DNA of 64,000 bases from Pycnopodia helianthoides. Its lineage: Eukaryota; Echinodermata; Asteroidea; Forcipulatida; Asteriidae. The position numbers and the translations under genes are program-made. Where the stretch lies: contig CM063261.1 in NCBI GenBank assembly GCA_032158295.1, positions 6,010,001-6,074,000 on the forward strand, in the 5' to 3' direction. The stretch's first letter is position 1, and each line of letters opens with the position of its first letter. This document shows, piece by piece, positions 13,701-25,700 of this stretch. The notes under the pieces were generated by a model. That model was given only the letters and a program-made list of their open reading frames with translations. It searched no databases and was not told where the DNA came from.

Positions 13701-16700
13701 ATACCTCACCATGCAATGCCTCAAAACCCATATAGAGTCATTCTGGTTAATTTTAAGCTAATCAAGAATGATCTGACAAGAAAAACACAACAAATCTGTA
13801 AATAGGTATCTTTTAAGTATAATGTGTGTAGAATGATGTGTTTTTTCTCTGTAATACCCACAGCAACCTTACCAAATATGTACTGGGGCTAAACTGTGTG
13901 TGTCAAGTGTTAACGTTGTCAAGCCAGCACTATTGACCACAGCTTTTCAAGTAAGTCAATGTTTTGTGTAATTTGTCTTCAGTGCAAGTTTTATTGACCA
14001 GCTCAACACAAAACTTGCAGACCAACAAATAGTTTTCAGGCAAAAAAAAGTTACCAGCAAAAACCTTGGTAAAAATGTGTTAGTTTCTAGGTGCAGGGAT
14101 GGATCCAGGGGGTGGGGGCACATGCCCCCCTTTTTTCTTTAGAAAAGAAAGAGGGGGGAGAGAGACATCAAAGAGACGGAAAATGAGGGAGAGACAAAAT
14201 GAATTACATCACGGTTAACCGATCCATTGTCCGTTTCGATCCGTTTCCGATAACCATCGAAAACTTCACTTGAAAGTTCCGCGAAACACAACCACATTGC
14301 AATCCAATGTACACAAGGCACAATCCTTGGGACACACAAGCAGTCACATTGTTTCCAATTTACAGGCTTGTAATTTTTGATATTTTGTTACTTTGTGTGC
14401 TACAATAAACACTTTCTTATGTTTCATTTGTGGACTACTATTATTTCACTGACAGATATTGGCCCATGGGGATTTACACGTGAATCTCTGTGTGTGGACA
14501 GCACGTTTCTCACACTGAGCATACGTGCACAACACACAGCATACCTGGGGCTCTTTCATTCTGCATAAAAATGCTCACTTGCCATGATATACATAACTTT
14601 ATGAGCTTCATTTTTATTGGTCATTCAAGAGTATTGGTGAAACTATACCCTCGGATCACACATTCACATATTACTAAGTGTAAGCCACTTTTGAATAGCT
14701 AAAATCTTGCTCTTGCTTTATTATAACAGGTTTCTGCAGTAGAACTTATACCAGCACTCCCAGTATTAGGTGAGTTTGTCATTACATTGATCATACATCA
14801 CAAAATGAATGGTTATCTACTTTACAGTCACAATAATGTATCAAATGGTGTGTTGTATTTGTAGATTTAAAGACGCAGTCTGGGCCAGCTCTTGGAGAGT
14901 CTTCTGATTGCACCATGTGTAAACTCATTGGAAATGAACTGAAGGATCTACTCCAAAAACCTTCTACTCAGGTGATAACTCCAGAACTTGGTTTGTTATT
15001 TGGGACAGAGAAACATTCTGCATTCAATATGGTTCTTGTGGTACATGAATATAAATGAACTTAAAGGTTGGCTGATACTGTGGCTTAAAGAAAGTCTACA
15101 TTGTTGGATGAAGCTGCTTTTCTAACGTTAGATCTTCCTTAAAGTATTGATGATTCTTCATTACAGGAGGATATTGAAAGTGCTCTTGATAAGGTGTGTA
15201 GTCTTCTACCCAGCATAGTTCAAGACTCCTGTGATGCCTTTATTAAGCAATATACACCAGCACTAACTGACGTGTTAGTCACTGACTTCCCTCCTGAATA
15301 TCTGTGTCAACTGATCAAAGTCTGCTCTTCTGGAGGTAAGTCTCCTAGCACTAAGTGAACTAAGTATTCATTAAATGAGGACATATTAATCTCGCAACTT
15401 ATCCTGAAATAGTTTTGAGAGAGTGCCGTATTCCTCGAACCTCCCGAATCCACCATGCTTGTTTTTCTTCAAACTGCCCGAAACCACCCTGACAGTTAAT
15501 ACTCAAACCTCATGAAACTACCCTGCCTGTTGCTCCTCAAACCACCGAAAACCACCCTGCCTGTTACTCCTCAAACTGCCCATAAGCACCCTGCCTGTTA
15601 CTCCTCAAACTGCCCCAAACCACCCTGCTTGTTTCTCTTCAAACTGCCCGAATCCACTCTGACAGTTAATACTCAAACCTCATGAAACTACCCTGCCTGT
15701 TGCTCCTCAAACCACCCATAACCACCCTGCATGTTACTCCTCAAATTGCCCATAAGCACCCTGCCTGTTACTCCTCAAACTGCCCCAAACCACCCTGCTT
15801 GTTTCTCTTCAAACTGCCCGAATCCACCCTGACAGATAATACTCAAACCTCATGAAACTACCCTGCCTGTTACTCCTCAAATCGCCCATAACCACCCTGC
15901 CTGTTTCTCCTCAAACCACCCAAAACCACCCTGCCTGTTTCTCCTCAAACTGCTCGAAACGGCGCTGCCTATTACTCCTTAAACCACCTGAAACCACCTA
16001 CCTGTTACTCCTCAAACTACAAGAAATCACCTTGCTTGTTACTCCTTAGACTGCCTGAAACCATCCTGCCTGTAGCTGCTTAAACCACCCCAAACCACTA
16101 CCTGTTACTCCTTCAACCACCAGAAAATACTCTGCCTGCTACTTCACCCTGCCTGTAACTCCTCAAACTGCCCGAAACCACTGATATTACTTCTCAAAAC
16201 ACCTGAAACCACTGCGCCTGTTCCTTTTTTTAGTGTAAGAAACTTGTTTAAGTGGCAAGTTCACAGGGTCATTGGCCAACATGAAATACAAATATTTTAA
16301 ATTTTTGTTTTAGAATGGACACTAATCTTTTGTAATTTCTCAATTAATTTAAGCTCATGCCAGTTTCACTTATTGATTATTTATTCTTTTCCCCTTTATT
16401 ATATAAATAAATCACATTTGAACTTTCAATTGAAGTGTCGGTTGTTGAAGAGGTTGGAGAATCTGTTGAATGTGTCTTGTGCAAATATGTCATGGAGGAG
16501 TTGGATCACTTACTGGAAGGAAAAACAGCTGTGGTAAGCAAATCAAATGAGAAAGAAGTCTAATTCTTAAGTCAACCCCTTCTTATTCTTCAGCAAAAAT
16601 TTGTATGGATGAAAATAAAAAAACTTTTTTGCATAAATTTAACAAAAAACAAACAAAATTGCATTTATACCCAGATCATCTTCTATTTTTAATTTAAGCT

Positions 16701-19700
16701 GGAGAAAAAAACAACATTTTAGTTTTAGTGTGTGAACATGTTTATTAAACTGCAGTTAAAATAACTTTTTAAAAAACCTTAACTAAATTATTGTTTAGGA
16801 CTGAACTATTCTATCTTTCTCTAGAATGTCTAAATCTTTTTCCCAGAATGGACAGTATTAGCCAATTTTTTGGGGTCAATTTAATAATAAGATATCATGG
16901 TTTTGAAGCTGTTTGCCAAACACACTGTCTGCATGCACACATGCATTACAGATATATGAGTCACTAATGTGGAGAGTCTTTGGTATAACTGTTCAATAAT
17001 CAAAAGCCTGTACATGATGCCTTTGAAATAGTTAGTAAAGGTCCTTAAAGTATATATCAAATCAAACGTCAATTATTGTTGTTTGGTTTATTCCCAACAG
17101 GCTGATATTGAAGCAGCTCTTGATAAGGTGTGCTCATTCTTGCCTGAGGCCGAGCAGAGTGACTGTACAAGTTTTGTAAATCAGTACACGCCTGAGATTG
17201 TTAAGCTACTTGTCAGTGAATTGTCAGCCAATGAAATTTGTGCTGTTCTTAAACTCTGTGCAACATCTTCAGGTAGGTAAATGCTTTAGAATCTCATCAA
17301 TAAAAAGGATTATAATTTAGGCTACTTTAATAGTTGAAGTTTGACTAGTATCAATTGAAATCCACCCCCAGAACAAAGGTCTTGATGAAACCTATTTCTT
17401 TATATATAATTGTGCTAATCAGTGCTTGCTATACTTAAACACATAGGCCAATCAGATATTTTGTAATGCTTTTCATACACTCTGACGCTGTTGTGTTATT
17501 CGATCATCTAGTGACCCACTTCTATGCCATTTGTAGTTGTTTAAACTACTCTAAATAATCCAATAAAACAAAACATTTGACACTTCATGTAGCAACTTCT
17601 TGATTTCCATATTGTAGCTTGGTAATGCCATTAAATAAATGTATTTAAGTGTAAATGGAAACTTGTTTGAAACCCTTAAGTACTCCAAAACCACCCTGCC
17701 TGTTACTCCTCAAACTACCAGAAACCACCCTGCCTGTTACTCCTCAAACTACTAGAAACCACCCTGCCTGTTATTCCTCAAACTCCAGAAACCACCCTGC
17801 CTGTTGCTCCTCAAACTACCAGAAACCACCCTGCCTGTTATTCCCCAAACTACCAGAAACCACCCTGCCTGTTGCTCCTCAAACTACCAGAAACCACCCT
17901 GCCTGTTACTCCCCAAACTACCAGAAACCACCCTGCCTGTTACTCCTCAAACTACCAGAAACCACCCTGCCTGTTACTCCCCAAACTACCAGAAACCACC
18001 CTGCCTGTTACTCCTCAAACTACCAGAAACCACCCTGCCTGTTATTCCCCAAACTACCAGAAACCACCCTGCCTGTTATTCCTCAAACTCCCAGAAACCA
18101 CCCTGCCTGTTGCTCCTCAAACTACCAGAAACCACCCTGCCTGTTATTCCCCAAACTACCAGAAACCACCCTGCCTGTTATTCCCCAAACTACCAGAAAC
18201 CACCCTGCCTGTTGCTCCTCAAACTACCAGAAACCACCCTGCCTGTTACTCCCCACACTTTCAGAAATCACCCTGACAGTTAATACTCAAACTGTCCAAA
18301 TCACCCTGCCTGTTACTCCTTTTACCGCTGAGAAACCACACTGCTTGTAACTCCTTACCGCTCAAAACTGCACTGCCTGTTATTCCTCAAATCACACCTG
18401 CAATCACCCTGTCTGTTATCTCTCAAACTGCCTGCAATCACTCTGACTGTAACTCCTCAAACCACCTGCCATAACCCTGATTGTTACTCCTCAACTTCCT
18501 GAAATCACTCTGCCTGTTCCTTCCCTAACTGTCTATAATCACCCTGCCTGTTAATCCTCAAACCACCTGAAACCACTGTGCCTGTTTCTTTTTTTTAGTG
18601 TAGGAAACTTGTTTAAGTGGCAAGTTGATAGGGTCTTTGTCCAAACATCAAACCAATTTTTTTGTTTAAAGAATGGTTACAATCTTTAGTAATTTCTCAA
18701 TTACTTAGGCTTATGCCAGTTTCATTAATAACACTTGATTATTTATTCTTTTCCCCTTTATTATATAAATAAATCACATTTGAACTTTCAATTGAAGTGT
18801 CGGTTGTTGAAGAGGTTGGAGAATCTGTTGAATGTGTCTTGTGCAAATATGTCATGGAGGAGTTGGATCACTTACTGGAAGGAAAAACAGCTGTGGTAAG
18901 CAAATCAAATGAGAAAGAAGTCTAATTCTTAAGTCAACCCCTTCTTATTCTTCAGCAAAAATTTGTATGGATGAAAATAAAAAAACTTTTTTGCATAAAT
19001 TTAACAAAAAACAAACAAAATTGCATTTATACCCAGATCATCTTCTATTTTTAATTTAAGCTGGAGAAAAAAAACATTTTAGTTTTAGTGTGTGAACATG
19101 TTTATTAAACTGCAGTTAAAATAACTTTTTTAAAAACCTTAACTAAATTATTGTTTAGGACTGAACTATTCTATCTTTCTCTAGAATGTCTAAATCTTTT
19201 TCCCAGAATGGACAGTATTAGCCAATTTTTTGGGGTCAATTTAATAATAAGATATCATGGTTTTGAAGCTGTTTGCCAAACACACTGTCTGCATGCACAC
19301 ATGCATTACAGATATATGAGTCACTAATGTGGAGAGTCTTTGGTATAACTGTTCAATAATCAAAAGCCTGTACATGATGCCTTTGAAATAGTTAGTAAAG
19401 GTCCTTAAAGTATATATCAAATCAAACGTCAATTATTGTTGTTTGGTTTATTCCCAACAGGCTGATATTGAAGCAGCTCTTGATAAGGTGTGCTCATTCT
19501 TGCCTGAGGCCGAGCAGAGTGACTGTACAAGTTTTGTAAATCAGTACACGCCTGAGATTGTTAAGCTACTTGTCAGTGAATTGTCAGCCAATGAAATTTG
19601 TGCTGTTCTTAAACTCTGTGCAACATCTTCAGGTAGGTAAATGCTTTAGAATCTCATCAATAAAAAGGATTATAATTTAGGCTACTTTAATAGTTGAAGT

Positions 19701-22700
19701 TTGACTAGTATCAATTGAAATCCACCCCCAGAACAAAGGTCTTGATGAAACCTATTTCTTTATATATAATTGTGCTAATCAGTGCTTGCTATACTTAAAC
19801 ACATAGGCCAATCAGATATTTTGTAATGCTTTTCATACACTCTGACGCTGTTGTGTTATTCGATCATCTAGTGACCCACTTCTATGCCATTTGTAGTTGT
19901 TTAAACTACTCTAAATAATCCAATAAAACAAACATTTGACACTTCATGTAGCAACTTCTTGATTTCCATATTGTAGCTTGGTAATGCCATTAAATAAATG
20001 TATTTAAGTGTAAATGGAAACTTGTTTGAAACCCTTAAGTACTCCAAACCACCCTGCCTGTTACTCCTCAAACTACCAGAAACCACCCTGCCTGTTACTC
20101 CTCAAACTACTAGAAACCACCCTGCCTGTTATTCCTCAAACTCCCAGAAACCACCCTGCCTGTTGCTCCTCAAACTACCAGAAACCACCCTGCCTGTTAT
20201 TCCCCAAACTACCAGAAACCACCCTGCCTGTTGCTCCTCAAACTACCAGAAACCACCCTGCCTGTTACTCCCAAACTATCAGAAACCACCCTGCCTGTTA
20301 CTCCTCAAACTACCAGAAACCACCCTACCTGTTACTCCCCAAACTACCAGAAACCACCCTGCCTGTTACTCCTCAAACTACCAGAAACCACCCTGCCTGT
20401 TATTCCCCAAACTACCAGAAACCACCCTGCCTGTTATTCCTCAAACTCTTAGAAACCACCCTGCCTGTTGCTCCTTAAACTACCAGAAACCACCCTGCCT
20501 GTTATTCCCCAAACTACCAGAAACCACCCTGCCTGTTATTCCCCAAACTACCAGAAACCACCCTGCCTGTTGCTCCTCAAACTACCAGAAACCACCCTGC
20601 CTGTTACTCCCCACACTTTCAGAAATCACCCTGACAGTTAATACTCAAACTGTCCAAATCACCCTGCCTGTTACTCCTTTTATCGCTGGAAACCACACTG
20701 CTTGTAACTCCTTACCGCTCAAAACTGCACTGCCTGTTATTCCTCAAATCACCTGCAATCACCCTGTCTGTTATCTCTCAAACTGCCTGCAATCACTCTG
20801 ACTGTAACTCCTCAAACCACCTGCCATAACCCTGATTGTTACTCCTCAACTTCCTGAAATCACTCTGCCTGTTCCTTCCCTAACTGTCTATAATCACCCT
20901 GCCTGTTAATCCTCAAACCACCTGAAACCACTGCGCCTGTTTCTTTTTTTTAGTGTAGGAAACTTGTTTAAGTGGCAAGTTGATAGGGTCTTTGGCCAAA
21001 CATCAAACCAATTTTTTTGTTTAAAGAATGGTTACAATCTTTAGTAATTTCTCAATTACTTAGGCTTATGCCAGTTTCATTAATAACACTTGATTATTTA
21101 TTCTTTTCCCCTTTATTATATAAATAAATCACATTTGAACTTTCAATTGAAGTGTCGGTTGTTGAAGAGGTTGGAGAATCTGTTGAATGTGTCTTGTGCA
21201 AATATGTCATGGAGGAGTTGGATCACTTACTGGAAGGAAAAACAGCTGTGGTAAGCAAATCAAATGAGAAAGAAGTCTAATTCTTAAGTCAACCCCTTCT
21301 TATTCTTCAGCAAAAATTTGTATGGATGAAAATAAAAAAACTTTTTTGCATAAATTTAACAAAAAACAAACAAATTGCATTTATACCCAGATCATCTTCT
21401 ATTTTTAATTTAAGCTGGAGAAAAAACAACATTTTAGTTTTAGTGTGTGAACATGTTTATTAAACTGCAGTTAAAATAACTTTTTTAAAAACCTTAACTA
21501 AATTATTGTTTAGGACTGAACTATTCTATCTTTCTCTAGAATGTCTAAATCTTTTTCCCAGAATGGACAGTATTAGCCAATTTTTTTGGGTCAATTTAAT
21601 AATAAGATATCATGGTTTTGAAGCTGTTTGCCAAACACACTGTCTGCATGCACACATGCATTACAGATATATGAGTCACTAATGTGGAGAGTCTTTGGTA
21701 TAACTGTTCAATAATCAAAGCCTGTACATGATGCCTTTGAAATAGTTAGTAAAGGTCCTTAAAGTATATATCAAATCAAACAACAATTATTGTTGTTTGG
21801 TTTATTCCCAACAGGCTGATATTGAAGCAGCTCTTGATAAGGTGTGCTCATTCTTGCCTGAGGCTGAGCAGAGTGACTGTACAAGTTTTGTAAATCAGTA
21901 CACGCCTGAGATTGTTAAGCTACTTGTCAGTGAATTGTCAGCCAATGAAGTTTGTGCTGTTCTTAAACTCTGTGCAACATCTTCAGGTAGGTCAAAGCTC
22001 CAGAATCTCATCAATAAAAAGGATTATAATTTAGGCTACTTTAATAATTGAAGTTTGACTAGTATCAATTGAAATCCACCCCCAGAACAAAGGTCTTGAT
22101 GAAACCTATTTCTTTATATATAATTGTGCTAATCAGTGCTTGCTATACTTAAACACATAGGCCAATCAGATATTTTGTAATGCTTTTCATACACTCTGAT
22201 GCTGTTGTGTTATTCGATCATCTAGTGACCCACTTCTATGCCATTTGTAGTTGTTTAAACTACTCTAAATAATCCAATAAAACAATAAACATTTGACACT
22301 TCATGTAGCAACTTCTTGATTTCCATATTGTAGCTTGGTAATGCCATTAAATAAATGTATTTAAGTGTAAATGGAAACTTGTTTGAAACCCTTAAGTACT
22401 CCAAAACCACCCTGCCTGTTACTCCTCAAACTACTAGAAACCACCCTGCCTGTTACTCCTCAAACTACTAGAAACCACCCTGCCTGTTATTCCTCAAACT
22501 ACCAGAAACCACCCTGCCTGTTACTCCTCAAACTACCAGAAACCACCCTGCCTGTTACTCCTCAAACTACCAGAAACCACCCTGCCTGTTTTTCCCCAAA
22601 CTACCAGAAACCACCCTGCCTGTTGCTCCTCAAACTACCAGAAACCACCCTGCCTGTTATTCCCCAAACTACCAGAAACCACCCTGCCTGTTACTCCTCA

Positions 22701-25700
22701 AACTACCAGAAACCACCCTGCCTGTTACTCCCCAAACTACCAGAAACCACCCTGCCTGTTACTCCTCAAACTACCAGAAACCACCCTGCCTGTTATTCCC
22801 CAAACTACCAGAAACCACCCTGCCTGTTGCTCCTCAAACTACCAGAAACCACCCTGCCTGTTACTCCTCAAACTACCAGAAACCACCCTGCCTGTTACTC
22901 CCCACACTTTCAGAAATCACCCTGACAGTTAATACTCAAACTGTCCAAATCACCCTGCCTGTTACTCCTTTTACCGCTGGAAACCACACTGCTTGTAACT
23001 CCTTACCGCTCAAAACTGCACTGCCTGTTATTCCTCAAATCACCTGCAATCACCCTGTCTGTTATCTCTCAAACTGCCTGCAATCACTCTGACTGTAACT
23101 CCTCAAACCACCTGCCATAACCCTGATTGTTACTCCTCAACTTCCTGAAATCACTCTGCCTGTTCCTTCCCTAACTGTCTATAATCACCCTGCCTGTTAA
23201 TCCTCAAACCACCTGAAACCACTGCGCCTGTTTCTTTTTTTTAGTGTAGGAAACTTGTTTAAGTGGCAAGTTGATAGGGTCTTTGGCCAAACATCAAACC
23301 AATTTTTTTGTTTAAAGAATGGTTACAATCTTTAGTAATTTCTCAATTACTTAGGCTTATGCCAGTTTCATTAATAACACTTGATTATTTATTCTTTTCC
23401 CCTTTATGATATAAATAAAACACATTCTGACTTTCAATTGAAGTGTCGGTTGCTGAAGAGGTTGGAGAATCTGTTGAATGTGTCTTGTGCAAATATGTCA
23501 TGGAGGAGTTGGATCACTTACTGGAAGGAAAAACAGCTGTGGTAAGCAAATCAAATGAGAAAGAAGTCTAATTCTTAAGTCAACCCCTTCTTATTCTTAA
23601 ATCATTGTAATAGACTGAACTATTCTATCTTTCTCTAGCATGTCTAGTTCTTTCTCCCTGAATGGACAGTATTAACCTATTTTTGTTATGATGCCTTCAA
23701 AATGTTTAGTAAAGGTCCTTAAAGTATATATCAAACCAAACGTCAATTCTTGTTGTTTGGTTTATTCCCAACAGGCTGATATTGAAGCAGCTCTTGATAA
23801 GGTGTGCTCATTCTTGCCTGAGGCCGAGCAGAGTGACTGTACAAGTTTTGTAAATCAGTACACGCCTGAGATTGTTAAGCTACTTGTCAGTGAATTGTCA
23901 GCCAATGAAATTTGTGCTGTTCTTAAACTCTGTGCAACATCTTCAGGTAGGTAAATGCTTCAGAATCTCATCAATAAAAAGGATTATAATTTAGGCTACT
24001 TTAATAGTTGAAGTTTGACTAGTATTTTTTGAAATGCATTACAGTTACATGTTAAGAAAAAAAGAAATTGTATAGTTTCGAAAGTTTGGCTCTAGCACTT
24101 TAAGATATTTGGTTATATTCCCCTCCCCACTTCCCCTCTCTTCCTCTCTATCTCCCTTTCACTCGCTCTTATTGATAACATATAGCAACAATGCTGAAAC
24201 TGAAGCCTGTTGGAGGAGCAAACTGTGGACTCTGTGAGGAAATTGCTGGTTATGTGGAATTAATTCTGAAGGATGGATCAACTGAGGTAGGCATCAATTT
24301 TATAAAAAGAATTAAATGAGAAGCCTTGGGTTGTGAACTTAATTTTAGACAATCGACATATTCCAATAACCTTCTTAATTAGTGTTTTTTACTTTATTTG
24401 TTTATGACAGAAAGAAATTGAGAATTTCTTATCGAGCGAGGTTTGCTCCAAGCTAGAAGGTGCGCTACAGACAGATTGTCTGGATGTAGTGGATAGATAC
24501 CTACCTGAGATTATACAACTAGTAACCACCATGACTCCAGAGAAATTGTGTGCTGTACTAGGGCTATGTACAGCAGGTAAGACAGCAGGTAATTATCTTC
24601 TGTTTGTAGGAATATAGCAGGCATGATATTCTTCCTACTTAAGTCTGGTTTCAGATTTTATGTCCCTCAGAAAAATCTTCAAATTTATTACTAATAAGCC
24701 TGAAAAACACTTAACCACCATGTACATGTAGGACAGCACCTGTACTAAAAAAACGTTTCCTTTTCTTCTCTAAGAGCCAAATATCATGCCTGGAATATAG
24801 GATTAGCAATGAAGAGAGAGCATAGTCTTAATATACAACTGTAGTGTCAGCTTTGTCCCATTGTCAAATAAATTATAAAGGTTTGTGCAGGGTACAGTTA
24901 TTGTAAGACATATTCAGATTAAAGATATTCTTGCATGATTTCCATCATCAGAAGTCAAACAGATTGAGATAGAAGCTGAGGTAGATTCTGGTGCAGAATG
25001 TATGATCTGTGAACTGATTGTCAAGGAAATGCGCTCCGAACTATCACAAAATGCCAGTCAGGTAAGCTTCTACATCTTTAAACAGGTTTTCTTTGCAAAA
25101 TATACTTTCTGAATACATTATTTATGCAGGCTTGTGAAATTTCTGATTTAAAGTGGAATCTTTTTTTTTTCCTTCTTTTTTCTTTTCTTTTCTTTTCCCT
25201 GCTTGGTGATTTTCATCGCACATGTTATTAATTCAATTTCTTTCCGATTGAACATTAGTTTTTAGAGTATCTACATCTATCAAAAATTTCAGCTTAGCAG
25301 AGCTCCACTGCCATTTTCACTCTTATATGGAACTCGGTTTTTCCTTGATATAACAAAAAACTAGCAACTTATTATTTCAATTTAATTCAAATCAAGTTTC
25401 CATATTGCACAATTTACAGACAAGTAATTATATGGAAAGTCAATTGAACAAAGATGTACAAGAGCTACAAGAGTGAGAATTATTTGTGACACAATAAAGC
25501 AGTGGCCAATATTGAGGCATTATTCATGTCATACATGTTTCTGTCTTACCTCCAGGTTGAGATTCAGAAGTTCCTTGACATGGTATGCAGTAAGATTCCA
25601 TTGTCTAAGTATTCATCTGAATGTACTGGATTCGTTGATGATTACACCAAACCTATTATTCAGCTTCTGCTATCTGAGATGGATCCTGATCAGCTTTGTG

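Larger units (their letters stand above)
16220..23950 (+). repeat. four tandem ~2.36-kb cassettes, each with one SapB domain
   Basis: First-exon starts are 16436, 18798, 21153 and 23444, giving spacings of 2362, 2355 and 2291. Exons, the internal intron, the following intron and its minisatellite are all repeated with very few differences. The fourth cassette is cut short on its 3' side and has an internal intron deletion. Confidence 0.93.

Noticed and set aside
16881..17072. 63-codon minus-strand frame, repeated identically at 19241-19432
   Set aside because: Its repetition is explained by the cassette duplication; it lies wholly in an intron and has no motif.
17655..18350. 231-codon plus-strand open frame (and overlapping frames in other phases) rich in Pro, Cys and Leu
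   Set aside because: It is the 34-bp minisatellite read through; since 34 is not divisible by three, all frames are equally open. The same happens at 19998-20801 and 22371-22925.
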